DNA of 64,000 nucleotides from Cololabis saira (GCF_033807715.1 NC_084587.1:11990442-12054441), one strand, 5' to 3'. Shown: positions 1-10,709, counted from the stretch's first letter. The notes: generated by a model from the sequence alone, not told the origin. Numbers and translations are program-made.

Positions 1-690
1 AAGAAATGTTTTGCGTATCAGCTGTACTTCCCTCCTTATTTTGTTCCCCATTAATCAACTAATGACTGCTTTGATTAATGAGCTAATTAGGCCGCGCACA
101 ATAGTGGAATCAATATGAGGAATCAGTGTTTCTATTTTAGTTCTTTTTCAACATTTTCCACCTGATACGTTTACGAAGTTAGGATTTCACCTCTGTTCAC
201 CTCTGTACAGACTCATTACTCTGGCACTTTAAAACCAACTTGTTCTTTTGTATTGCACCAAATCACCACAACAAATTCTTTGTGTGTGTTAAAAAACTAC
301 TTGGCAATAAACTTCTTTCTGATTCTGATCACAAATGTGTATTGGAGCATTTTCATTTCGCTATGTTGGCAGATTTTACTCACGCAGAGAATCTGAAAGA
401 TTTCCCATCACATTTAATCAGCCGAACTACAATAGTTTGTTCTGCCCCCACTCTTCTGTGGCGTCTGGTGCCGACCCGGTACGTCTCATTTTTGTTGCTC
501 AGCCTCCACCTGCCACCAGGTCATGGTTTCTGCTGACTCTGAGCTGAAGCTGCGCTGCAGTCAGATCTTTAAAGTAGCCGTCAGGTGTTTCATCCAAAAT
601 CACTGAGTCTGAAAACGATTTACCGCCGGATATTTCCCCGACTCCCACTTCACCTGTGATCGAAGTGTTTGCTCCACCAGAGGAGTGACT
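1..690. other. 5' flank or upstream intron, nothing recognised
   Basis: Moderately AT-rich single-copy-looking DNA with no recognisable gene, RNA or repeat end. A minus-strand open stretch at 499-702 ends next to the transposon at 691 but matches no domain I know. Confidence 0.5.
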
Positions 691-1369
691 CATACCTGTC
701 AAGTTTTGGATTTAAAAATAAGGGAAATTATCCGCTGCTGTCCCACCAGCCCAACCGAGGTCCAGTATTACATTTTAAGATAGATTTACAAGAAATCTAA
801 AATATATATCTGTCAATCACTTACAGACTACAATTATGTGCTCTTTATGTACTTTTGTTGACAATGAAATGCTGTGGACATTGTAATTCCTATATTAGAG
901 CCTAAATGAAAACACAAAAAGTGAATTAAACCACATTTATTTATTTAAAAGATTTTCAGTTTATATAAAAATTGATTGTCTTCAAGTGAAACATTAACTT
1001 TTTATTTTAATTTGTCATTTTCACTCATGTTGGTCTCTGGCTCACATTTTTAGAGATATTTACATGAAGTCTTTGCTTATTTGGCAGAAATATCTTCTCT
1101 CTCGTTACATCCATCCATCTCTGATTTGTTGTTGTGAGTTTGTTCCTGTTGTTGCCACTAACCTCTCAGAACTGCCACCCAGGTTACACCAGGGGCAGTT
1201 CTGACGAGGTTAGTGACAATTCAGTTTGTAGAGGCACAATAATCCTTTTTAAAAGTTATTATATTATAAAACTTGAAATTTACGGGAAAATACTAATACG
1301 GGAGGAGGGCGGGAAAGAGGGGTAAAATACGGTAGTTTCCCAGCCAAAATGGGAGACTTGACAGGTATG
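691..1369. mobile_element. Non-autonomous DNA transposon, CATACCTGTCAAGT family, copy 1
   Basis: The ends are inverted repeats: CATACCTGTCAAGT at the left, ACTTGACAGGTATG at the right. Flanks GGAGTGACT (682-690) and GGAGTGAAT (1370-1378) look like a 9-bp target duplication with one mismatch, which would suit a Mutator-like element; this class call is an inference. Other copies lie at 21587-23024 and 35052-36280. No transposase is present. An internal GC-rich inverted motif at about 1170-1215 (CTGCCAC...GGGGCAG) recurs in the other copies. Confidence 0.75.
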
Positions 1370-1390
1370 GGAGTGAATTAGCATCTAGGT

Positions 1391-3795
1391 CAGGGGTCGG
1401 CAACCCAAAATGTTGAAAGAGCCATATTGGACCAAAAACACAAAAAACAAATGTCTGGAGCCACAAAAAATGAAAAGTCTTGTATAAGCCTTAGAATGAA
1501 GGCCACACATGCTGCATGTATCTATATTAGTTATAACTGGGGGAAGATTTTTTTTTTCATTATGCACTTCGAAAAAAGTCGAAATGTCGAGAAAAAAGAC
1601 GAAATTTCGAGAAAAAAGTCGAAATGTCAAGATTAATGTTGAGGTACAATCTTGAGAAAAAAGTTGAAATGTCGAGAAAAGAGTCGAAATGTTGAGAAAA
1701 AAGTCGAAATGTTGAGAAAAAAGTCGAAATGTTGAGAAAAAAGTCGAAATGTCGAGAAAAAGTCAAAATTTTGAGGAAAAAGTCAAAATTTCGAGGAAAA
1801 AGTTGAGATTAATGTTGAAGTACAATCGCGGGAAAAAAGTCGAAAGGTCGAGAAAAAAGTCGAAATGTCGAGAAAAAAGTCGAAATTTCGAGAAAAAAGT
1901 CGAAATGTCAAGATTAATGTTGAAGTACAATCTGGAGAAAAAAGTTGAAATGTCGAGAAAAAAGTCAAGATTTTGAGGAAAAAGTCAAAATTTTGAGGGA
2001 AAAGTTGAGATTAATGTTGAAGTACAATCGCGGGAAAAAAGTCGAAAGGTCGAGAAAAAAGTCGAAATGTCGAGAAAAAAGTCGAAATTTCGAGAAAAAA
2101 GTCGAAATGTCAAGATTAATGTTGAGGTACAATCTTGAGAAAAAAGTTGAAATGTCGAGAAAAGAGTCGAAATGTTGAGAAAAAAGTCGAAATGTTGAGA
2201 AAAAAGTCGAAATGTCGAGAAAAAAGTAAAAAAGTCGAGATTAAAAGGAAAGGAAAAAGGAAGAAAAAAAGAGGAAAAAAATGAAAAAAAGAAGAAAAAA
2301 GAAGAAAAAAAAAAAGAAAAGTCTTGTATAAGCCTTAGAATGAAGGCCACACATGCTGCATGTATCTATATTAGTTATAACTGGGGGAAGATTTTTTTTT
2401 TCATTATGCACTTCGAAAAAAGTCGAAATGTCGAGAAAAAAGTCGAAATTTCGAGAAAAAAGTCGAAATGTCAAGATTAATGTTGAAGTACAATCTGGAG
2501 AAAAAAGTTGAAATGTCGAGAAAAAAGTCAAGATTTTGAGGAAAAAGTCAAAATTTTGAGGGAAAAGTTGAGATTAATGTTGAAGTACAATCGCGGGAAA
2601 AAAGTCGAAAGGTCGAGAAAAAAGTCGAAATGTCGAGAAAAAAGTTGAAATTTCGAGAAAAAAGTCGAAATGTCAAGATTAATGTTGAGGTACAATCTTG
2701 AGAAAAAAGTTGAAATGTCGAGAAAAGAGTTGAAATGTTGAGAAAAAAGTCGAAATGTTGAGAAAAAAGTCGAAATGTCGAGAAAAAAGTAAAAAAGTCG
2801 AGATTAAAAGGAAAGGAAAAAGGAAGAAAAAAAGAGGAAAAAATGAAAAAAAGAAGAAAAAAGAAAAAAAAAAAAAAAAAAGTCTTGTATAAGCCTTAGA
2901 ATGAAGGCCACACATGCTGCATGTATCTATATTAGTTATAACTGGGGGAAGATTTTTTTTTTCATTATGCACTTCGAAAAAAGTCGAAATGTCGAGAAAA
3001 AAGTCGAAATTTCGAGAAAAAAGTCGAAATGTCAAGATTAATGTTGAGGTACAATCTTGAGAAAAAAGTTGAAATGTTGAGAAAAAAGTCGAAATGTTGA
3101 GAAAAAAGTCGAAATGTCGAGAAAAAGTCAAAATTTTGAGGAAAAAGTCAAAATTTCGAGGAAAAAGTTGAGATTAATGTTGAAGTACAATCGCGGGAAA
3201 AAAGTCGAAAGGTCGAGAAAAAAGTCGAAATGTCGAGAAAAAAGTCGAAATTTCGAGAAAATAGTCGAAATGTCAAGATTAATGTTGAAGTACAATCTTG
3301 AGAAAAAAGTTGAAATGTCGAGAAAAAAGTCAAGATTTTGAGGAAAAAGTCAAAATTTTGAGGGAAAAGTTGAGATTAATGTTGAAGTACAATCGCGGGA
3401 AAAAAGTCGAAAGGTCGAAATGTCGAGAAAAAAGTCGAAATTTCGAGAAAAAAGTCGAAATGTCAAGATTAATGTTGAGGTACAATCTTGAGAAAAAAGT
3501 TGAAATGTCGAGAAAAGAGTCGAAATGTTGAGAAAAAAGTCGAAATGTTGAGAAAAAAGTCGAAATGTCGAGAAAAAAGTAAAAAAGTCGAGATTAAAAG
3601 GAAAGGAAAAAGGAAGAAAAAAAGAGGAAAAAATGAAAAAAAGAAGAAAAAAGAAAAAAATGAAAAAAGAAAAGAAGAAAAAAAAGAGAAAAGAAGAGAA
3701 AAAAGGTCAAACATTTTTGAAAAAGCTCCAGGAGCCACTGGGACGGCGCTAAAGAGCCACATGTGGCTCTAGAGCCGCGGGTTGCCGACCCCCAG
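1391..3795. mobile_element. Array-bearing hAT-like element, expanded copy next to the grin2b exon
   Basis: Termini are CAGGGGTCGGCAACCC and, inverted, GGGTTGCCGACCCCCAG. TCTAGGT flanks both sides (1384-1390 and 3796-3802), 7 bp or 8 bp with one mismatch, consistent with hAT. The interior is a tandem array of a 20-bp unit, GAAATGTCGAGAAAAAAGTC, with variants. A larger block, consisting of a roughly 95-bp head starting AGTCTTGTATAAGCC, then the array, then a tail starting GATTAAAAGGAAAG, is present three times, with heads at 1476, 2320 and 2881. Shorter copies of the family lie at 18102-18661 and 25381-26145. The right end is only 75 bp before the grin2b exon. Open frames here are array artefacts rich in Lys/Glu or Phe/Ser. 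Confidence 0.85.
1565..3605. repeat. 20-bp tandem array inside the 1391-3795 element
   Basis: The repeat unit reads about GAAATGTCGAGAAAAAAGTC, alternating with GAAATTTCGAG and with spacers containing AAGATTAATGTTGAAGTAC. All units run in one orientation here. The array is interrupted by the two internal head segments at about 2320 and 2881. Confidence 0.85.
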
Positions 3796-3838
3796 TCTAG
3801 GTGTTCAGATTCAAAGGTTCCAGGTGTGTTGCATTCAT

Positions 3839-3870
3839 CGTCTCTCCGTCTCTTTTCTCCTTCTCTGCAG
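3839..3870 (+). other. Splice acceptor of the grin2b first coding exon
   Basis: A pyrimidine-rich tract (CGTCTCTCCGTCTC...TTCTCTGCAG) ends in CAG at 3870, 24 bases before the ATG. The tract and probable branch-point region fall in the 75 bp between the hAT-like element and the exon. This implies at least one upstream non-coding 5'UTR exon outside the window or unrecognised. Confidence 0.7.
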
Positions 3871-3894
3871 GGACGGCATTTATACTCCTCCACA

Positions 3895-4566
3895 ATGCTT
3901 GTCAGCCTCCACCTTTCTCCCTCCAATCTTCAGGACAAGCGCTCGGTGCCCCCGCCCTCCTCTCACCGTTCTCCTCCGTCTCCACCTCCGTCCCAGTCGT
4001 CCCAGTATCCTCGTCCCCAGCCCCGGCCGACCCCGCCCTTCCTCCCCTTGTCCGTCTCTCTGCTCCTCCTGTCCGTGCTCCTCCTGCCCGTCTGCGAGTC
4101 CCGGAGGGGCGGAGGTCCCGGATCGGGGCCCGGGGGTTCGCCAGGGGGGCAGGGAGGCCAGAAGGGAGGCGGCAACCAGCGGGGCGTCGTCATCCCCCCC
4201 CAGTACTCCCCCGGCTCTCCGGCGCTTCCCCCCATCAGCCCTAAGCTGATCAGCTCCCTCAGCATCGCCGTCATCCTGGTGGGGAACTCCAGCGACGTGA
4301 CCCTGGGGGCCGGGCTGGAGAAGGAGGACTTCCTCCACATCCCCTATCCTCCCAAGGTCGAGGTGGTCACCATGAACGAGACCGACCCCAAGAGCATCAT
4401 CAACCGGATCTGCGCGCAGATGACCAGGAACTCGCTGCAGGGCGTGGTGTTCGGGGACGACACGGACCAGGAGGCCATCGCCCAGATACTGGACTTCATC
4501 TCGGCTCAGACGCACATCCCCATCCTGGGAATCAGAGGAGGGTCGTCCATGGTCATGGCTGCCAAG
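3895..4566 (+). CDS. grin2b: NMDA receptor subunit GluN2B, first coding exon (partial gene)
   Basis: This encodes the first 224 residues of a glutamate-gated cation-channel subunit of the postsynaptic membrane, which assembles with GluN1. Residues 1-48 are Pro/Ser-rich; 49-67 are strongly hydrophobic ([19 protein letters not shown]), fitting a signal peptide or anchor; 70-118 are Gly/Pro-rich; 122-224 begin the bilobed amino-terminal domain. GluN2B hallmarks are [21 protein letters not shown] (the disulfide cysteine), [19 protein letters not shown] and ILGI-GGSSM; GluN2A, 2C and 2D fit less well. Sequons are NSS (131) and NET (161). The exon (3871-4566) ends in phase 0 after AAG, matching human GRIN2B residue 137, so the leader is about 87 residues longer than the human one. 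ATG 3895 is the first in-frame ATG after the acceptor. Oddities: Arg214 replaces the zinc-ligand His (human His127) and Ala223 replaces Asp. The exon is much more GC-rich than its surroundings. Confidence 0.93.
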
Positions 4567-4572
4567 GTAGGA
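4567..4572 (+). other. Splice donor of the grin2b first coding exon
   Basis: The sequence AAG|GTAGGA follows the Lys codon at 4564-4566 and gives a phase-0 donor at the position expected for GRIN2B. If unspliced, the frame runs on for 20 residues and stops at 4627-4629, which would give a truncated amino-terminal-domain fragment. Confidence 0.8.
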
Positions 4573-4700
4573 GAAGCTCTTGTCCTACTTTCAGTGACAA
4601 TCACATTCCTGGATGGAGTTCAAGATTAATCACCAACAAGAATCTGTTGAATCATGGCAGCTGCAACAGATTGAATTGAAAATTACTAATTTATTTCATA

Positions 4701-5412
4701 CAGAGGTGTCGAGTAACAAAGTACAAATACTTCGTTACCTTACTTAAGTAGAAATTTTGGTTATCTATGCTTCTCTGGAGTCATTATTTTTCAGACGACT
4801 TCTTACTTTTACTCCTTACATTTTCAAGCAATTATCTGTACTTTTTACTCCTTACATTTTAAAAACAGCCTCGTTACTCTATTTCATTTCGGCCTTTAAA
4901 AAAAAAACTATCCAGTTAAATTGCTCCATCCGGATAGAGTGAATTTGGTTGTGGTTGTTTCAGATGTTCTTGTCCAGTTTTGTTCTTACATCCGTTCCCT
5001 CAGATTCCTGCAACTAAACTTGGATGTACATTCCAATAAAGGTTAGGATAAATGATAACATGCCTCTGAAGTTTGACTTTTTGCACCATTACAATACTTA
5101 TAGGCAACTAGTCATCATATCTCCTGCTCTCTGAAACACATGTTAATGCTCAATAGTACACATATATGCTTCTTTAATATATTTGCATTATACTAAGATG
5201 CATTCATTTTCAATGGCTTTTGTCCTTAATGGCTTTTTTCTCCCTTACATTACTTTTACTTTTATACTTTAAGTAGTTTTGAAACCAGTACTTTTATACT
5301 TTTACTTGAGTAAAAAACTTGAGTTGATACTTCAACTTCTGCAGTGTATTTTTAAACTCTAGTATCTATACTTCTACCTGAGTAATGAATGTGAATACTT
5401 TTGACACCTCTG
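4701..5412. mobile_element. Non-autonomous hAT element, CAGAGGTGTC termini
   Basis: Terminal inverted repeats are CAGAGGTGTC and GACACCTCTG. The 8-bp target duplication ATTTCATA is perfect (4693-4700 and 5413-5420), diagnostic of hAT. The 712-bp interior has no transposase frame and is rich in ACTTTTACTT / AAGTAAAAGT motifs, like the CAGAGGTGGG elements at 21958 and 28605, to which it is probably related. Confidence 0.9.
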
Positions 5413-5604
5413 ATTTCATATGATTAACTCCTTTAAACTAGGACCAAATAGTTTGGGGTTTGATATTGCTGCTCAGATTTGCTCCTTATTGCATCTCATC
5501 TTTTCTACCAGTTTGTTTTTGTTTTTATTTACACTGTGAAATAAATACAGAGTTCGTTAAACATTAAGAAGTCCCCTCTGTGGGAACGTACGGTGACCTG
5601 TGTC

Positions 5605-6481
5605 CAGGGATGGGAATCGAGACCCGGGTCCCAGTAGTTCAGTTCCCTGGAATAGTCAACCGATACTGGGGCCAGTTGCACCCATAGACTTTATGTAACA
5701 ATGGACGAAGTGTGGTGGCAAAAATTGTTGTTCAAAAATACAGTCAGGACACCTCAGCTGTCTTTCTGATGCTTTAATGAAAAGAGGACATGTCTTCAGC
5801 CGAAATCCCACCGACAAATCTGCCTTAGACCTTTACAGGGGGATACACCGTTGGATATATTGACTCCTCCCGTTTACCCGCCGCTGGGTTAATACAAACA
5901 TGGCGAAGGGCAGTAATCCGTTGATTACAGATAAGGAAGTGATAACGGCCAGCGATTGGCTAAGCCGACTGCCAAACAATCATATTAAAGATAAATGTAA
6001 TGCTTGATATAAGCTCCTGGCGTGGTACAAACATAAAACCAGCAGTTTTTTTAACTAGTTTGTAAATATGTGGGACATTTTAAGATGGAGGTCAATGGAA
6101 ATTGACTCTCTTTTGCAGCTGCCCTCTAGCGGTCAGACGAGGAACTGCAGCGAACTGTAGTCCTGCATGAGCATGAATGCAGGAGTGAGATGGTTGGTGC
6201 TTGGTTGCAGCTGTGATCACATCAAAGGTGGAAATACCTCCAACATGCTGAAAGATTTTCTGCATAAAAACGTTTTCAGTCCAAAAGTTGATCGTTGATA
6301 TTGTATTTATGTCACAATTTTCATTTGAAAAGGTTCCTGTTTTTCAGCTTAAGCCAGCTTTCCTTTAGTTGAAGTTGAGTGCAAAATATTGGCGCATAAT
6401 TGAAATTAAAGTGTTAATGTACTGTATATAACTGAATGAAAATTGATAAGGAACCAAATCGATAAGGGATTCCCATCCCTT
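5605..6481. mobile_element. Decayed hAT-like element, AGGGATGGGAATC termini
   Basis: The left end CAGGGATGGGAATCG is matched by the inverted right end GATTCCCATCCCTT. Flanks CCTGTGTC and CTTGCGCC agree at five of eight bases, all differences being C/T, so a decayed 8-bp duplication is possible. The interior at 5670-6150, starting GCACCCATAGACTTTATG, looks like a second nested repeat. No coding frame is seen. Confidence 0.6.
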
Positions 6482-6907
6482 CTTGCGCCAAAGGCAAAAT
6501 ATATATGACACGACCAAAAAACTACATCTGTAATTTTCTTTCTTGCAATTACTTTCAGTCCCGAAAGACAACTAATAACTAAAGAACAAACTGCACATAA
6601 TCATCACTGACATCATGCAGCTGTGATCAAGTTTTTATTTATTTTTCAAACTTTTATGTAGTTAAAAAACTAGATAAAAAAGACCTTCAAAAACCTGCGA
6701 TACATTTCACGCAGACAAACAATAAAAACAATGATCTCACGTAGTGTTCTTCAGTTGTATTGTGTGCATGTGTTGTTTTTATTTTTATTCTCAAATGTTG
6801 CTGAACTTTTTCTGTTGTCGTTGTGTTTTGCACCTCAGGGCTGAGGTAGGATTCAGATGAGAGAAGTCTTTTACAAATATGATAGTTTGCAGATATGCTC
6901 GTTTCTG

Positions 6908-7040
6908 CGATGGACTGGCGACCTGTCCAGGGTGTAACTCCTGCCTCTCACCTGAAATGAGCTGGGATAGGCTCCAGCAGACCCCCGTGACCCTGCAAAG
7001 GATAAAGCGGGTATAGATAATGGATGGATGGATGGATATA
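6908..7040. repeat. LINE 3' tail (L2/CR1-like) ending in (ATGG)n
   Basis: GATGGACTGGCGACCTGTCC, GCTGGGATAGGCTCCAGCAG and AAAGCGGGTATAGATAATGG followed by ATGGATGG repeats are the characteristic 3' end of a very common fish LINE family. It is 5'-truncated with no coding part. Confidence 0.6.
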
Positions 7041-7101
7041 CGACTCGTTACGAGTAAAATCTGTTCTTAATTCTGAGGGAGATCACACTAAATGCTCAAT
7101 T

Positions 7102-7886
7102 TTAACTTTTTAAATTTAAATCCTTAGTTGCCCTGGCTGTGTGTTTCGGGTCGTTGTCATGCTGGAAGACCCAGCCACGACCCATCTTCAATGCTCTTAC
7201 TGAGGGAAGGAGGTTGTTGGCCAAGATCTCGCGATACATGGCCCCATCCATCCTCCCCTCAATGCGTTGCAGTCGTCCTGTCCCCTTTGCAGAAAAGCAT
7301 CCCCAAAGAATGATGTTTCCACCTCCATGCTTCACGGTTGGGATGGTGTTCTTGGGGTTGTACTCATCCTTCTTCTTCCTCCAAACACGGCGAATGGAGT
7401 TTAGACCAAAAAGCTCTATTTTAGTCTCATCAGACCACATGACCTTCTCCCATTCCTCCTCTGGATCATCCAGATGGTCATTGGCAAACTTCAGACGGGC
7501 CTTGACATGCACTGGCTTGAGCAGGGGGACCTTGCGTGCGCTGCAGGATTTTAATCCATGACGGCGTAGTGTGTTACTAATGGTTTTCTTTGAGACTGTG
7601 GTCCCAGCTCTCTTCAGGTCATTGACCAGGTCCTGCCGTGTAGTTCTGGGCTGATCCCTCACCTTCCTCATGATCATTGATGCCCCACCAGGTGAGATTT
7701 TGCATGGAGCCCCAGACCGAGGGAGATTGACCGTCATCTTGAACTTCTTCCATTTTCTAATAATTGTGCCAACAGTTGTTGCCTCTCACCAAGCTGCTTG
7801 CCTTCTGTCCTGTAGTCCATCCCAGCCTTGTGCAGGTCTACAATTTTATCCCTGATGTCCTTACACAGCTCTCTGGTCTTGGCCAT
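7102..7886 (-). pseudogene. Tc1/mariner transposase, frameshifted and 3'-truncated
   Basis: The gene belongs to the Tc1-type DDE/D transposases, which cut and paste TA-flanked elements. The start lies at 7886 ([10 protein letters not shown]...), and a frameshift lies between there and 7737, with a stop in the original frame. From 7737 the frame is open for 211 residues: the RKWKKFK helix-turn-helix end just before it, a Pro-rich linker, WSDETK (first catalytic Asp, residue 103), [13 protein letters not shown], and HDNDPKHTA (second Asp, residue 194). Homology then stops, so the third catalytic acidic residue and the 3' inverted repeat are missing. The protein is non-functional. Confidence 0.93.
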
Positions 7887-8254
7887 TGTGGAGAGGTTGG
7901 AGTTTGTTTGATTGAGTGTGTGGACAGGTGTCTTTTATACAGGTAACGAGTTCAAACAGGTACAGTTAATACAGGTAATGAGTGGAGAACAGGAGGGCTT
8001 CTTAAAGAAGAACTAACAGGTCTGTGAGAGCCGGAAGTCTTACTGGTTGACAGGTGATCAAATACTTATGTCATGCAATAAAATGCAAATTAATTACTTA
8101 AAAATCATACAATGTGATTTTCTGGATTTTTTTTTTAAATTCCATCACTCACAGTTGAAGAGTACCTATGATAAAAATTACAGACTTCTACATGCTTTTC
8201 AAGTGGGAAAACCTGCAAAATCGGCAGTGTATCAAATACTTGTTCTCCCCACTG
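7120..8254 (-). mobile_element. Tc1-like transposon, 3'-truncated
   Basis: On the minus strand the element begins after TA (8255-8256) with CAGTGGGGAGAACAAGTATT, a Tc1-family inverted-repeat end, followed by a leader and the transposase. The 3' end is lost near 7120, just before AT-rich DNA and a LINE tail. The 5' end abuts sequence of another repeat (8257-8475) with ATCAACGGGAATT, which is contiguous in the copy at 23640, so the Tc1 jumped into that repeat. Confidence 0.85.
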
Positions 8255-8256
8255 TA

Positions 8257-8475
8257 TCAACGGGAATTTATCCTTTTTTCTTCCTTCCTTCCTCCCTCCC
8301 TTCCTTCTTTCACGCACACGTACGTTGTGCGTCGATGTAACGCAGAACCATAAATCAGTTTTACACAAAAACGTCATCAATGGGAATTTATCGTTTTTAG
8401 CGCGAGACGACAAATTCTTACCGTGGGGAATTTTGACGGTATATCGTGAACGGTAAAATATCACCCATCCCTAAT
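8257..8475 (-). mobile_element. Terminal part of a TAGGGATGGGYGRTAT element, with a short TTCC tract
   Basis: Read on the minus strand it begins TAGGGATGGGTGATATTTTA, resembling the + strand at 23487 (TAGGGATGGGCGGTATGG). Both copies share ATCAACGGGAATTKATC followed directly by a TTTC/TTCC tract: about 45 bp here and over 450 bp at 23659. The segment AACGCAGAACCATAAATCAG at 8339 is a second repeat motif related to 48591-48710. Confidence 0.6.
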
Positions 8476-10701
8476 GATAATAAATAATAATGATTTAATG
8501 ACCAAAGTATGTTATCCATCGGTAGGTGGCGATAGTGCCCACTTGTTTGTTTGTCCCAGTTGAGCTGCAACACGACAACACAGCATACAAACCCGTGAAT
8601 CAGCAGATCAAAACACTGACCAACGGTGGACTGGACACACCAACCTTTCTAATCTTTATTATTCCTCCGTTACTTCCACGTCGAAGCCTGCGGTGGGAAC
8701 TGTTGAACATGTGCTGATTGCGAAGAACAGTTTCAGTCCAGTTGATTGTGACATGCAGAGATTAGCTGGACTTAAACCTGGCTTTGTTTGTCCGGCTTTG
8801 ACCAGTTGGTTCCAGTTCGATTTCATCCAGAAGATGTTAAGATGTATTTTAAAAACCACGATTTTCAGTCAGTTTGATGCAGTCTATTCCAACACCGTGT
8901 AAACTCATTGTTACAGCATCACACTTACCATTTAATTAGTTAATAAAATAATGTAATTTATTTCTATTCAGGGATTCATAATTTTTTATTTGAATTTCTG
9001 CAGCATAATGTGAAGCTGGATACAGAAAAAATATCCGTTAGACTAATGCAATAACAGATTTTTTTTTAAATGTCATATTAGTGCCCTGAATAACAATGTT
9101 TTTAAGGAGTGAGTAATGCACCTTTTTGTTTTTTTCAACATGAAGCAAAGTAAACAGACATCTGTTGCATTTTAGTTTAAAACCAGATAAACAGGCAGAT
9201 TCTGTACTGTTATTTGGTTGTATATTTGAGAAAAAAACAACTTGTTTCAGTCCTTTTTTATAATTTCCTTTTATTTGCTGCTGAAACAGAAAGCCCTTCC
9301 TTTTTTCAGTGCAGCTACTTTGAACATAGATTAACTTTTTAATGCAATTTGACCCATTAAACCACATTATTGCACATGCTTGGGAGAGATTATGCAGCTG
9401 TATTAACCAGCCTGATTCATGGCTTTATTTCCCTTTCCAGAACCTGGCGGTGATAAAAGGTGACAGATGCAGACTGGTCCATTATGCACAGAACAATTTG
9501 CACCTTTTCATTTAACCATTAATTCAGAGCGTGCCATGTGCTGGTTTTGGCACAATAAGACGAGGGAGTTGGCCCGGGCCCACGCTCAACTGTGGCTCTG
9601 GAGATTAATGAGGTCTTTCTGATCTATTGTTGGGACTTGAGGTACATGTGTGTGTGTGTGTGTGCACACGCGTGTGGACGTGTAAAGCATACTGGTGCAA
9701 CATGATAATAACCTTTTAGCCTCTGTTTGGGGCGATTACGGTAATTGTTTTCACCAGAAACAAGGTGCAGAGAGCGGCGGGATGGTGATGTCATTCCTCA
9801 TAAGTGCGCTCAACATTTTCTCGCTCATATTTAGGTTTTTTTTTTTTTTTGATAAATGTTTTTATTGGCAGATTGTTTCCACAATACAGAGCAAAACAGA
9901 TGAACATACTTTTTTTTTCTCCCTCTCCCCATCCCTCCATCATCATTAATTTTCCTTTGGGAATAGCAAAAAAATAAAATTAAAATAAAAAATATAACAA
10001 ATAATAATAATAAAAATTAAAAAAATTGTAAATAAATAAAAATAAAAAGATACTAATATAGTGACATAACAAAAAAGTAGTAGTAATGCAATGAATGTAA
10101 ACTTAAATAAGAAAATAAAATGAGAATGAAACCGAAATGGTTATCTAGAGATTAATAATTATTTCTTAGATCAATAATTAGCAATTCCAGTAGTAGTCAC
10201 AAGTTATACCGTACTAGTAAACACTTGAGTCAGAATGTTGTCATATATCACCCCCAGAGTTATATACCAATGTAATTGGGCTGTTACTATTTTTAGGGAT
10301 AGAAAAACGAAAAACAACAAAAAACAAAGACATCAGCTCAGTCCTTTGGAAGTACCCTCAAATTTTCAAAATAGGTAATAAATGGTTGCCAGCTCGAGAA
10401 GAACCTTTCTAATGAACCTCTATCATATTTAGTTTTTAAAACACGCCTGTTTGGGTGTTAAACTGTCATTAACAAAACTTGTGGATGAATGGGTCATAGA
10501 GTAATTTCTCCTAAACTTTTCCCGAGTAAAGTACAGATCCTTAACAAACTACAACATCGGTGAGTTTGAGATTACCAAAGTTTATTTTACCTGATGCACA
10601 ATCAGGAGAGTCAACATGCAGCACGCAGGCTGGACAGTTGAGTTTGAGGCAACATGTTGTTATACTTCTTTTATATGGGAATGGGTAGGACCTGACAGAT
10701 C
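8476..10701. other. Intron sequence, mostly unrecognised; candidate conserved patch at 9370-9640
   Basis: Between 9370 and 9640 the sequence is repeat-free, with TTAACCATTAATTCA, ATTATGCA and GGAGATTAATGAG, the kind of homeodomain and POU-like sites seen in enhancers; this is only an impression. A (TG)n tract lies at 9645-9663. From 9830 to 10100 there is an A/T-rich, LINE-3'-end-like stretch (TTTTATTGGCAGATTGTTTCC then A-rich DNA). No gene is seen. Confidence 0.35.
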
Positions 10702-10709
10702 ATTGGAAG

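Noticed and set aside
499..702. Minus-strand open frame of 67 codons next to the transposon at 691
   Set aside because: No recognisable domain and no convincing splice sites; its ATG lies within or next to the target duplication. Left as unexplained.
1749..3772. Long Lys/Glu/Arg or Phe/Ser/Leu open frames
   Set aside because: They translate the 20-bp array in different frames; there is no unique sequence and no start context.
3880..4515. Minus-strand open frame of 211 codons over the GluN2B exon
   Set aside because: Shadow of the GC-rich coding exon in the antisense frame; no family features.
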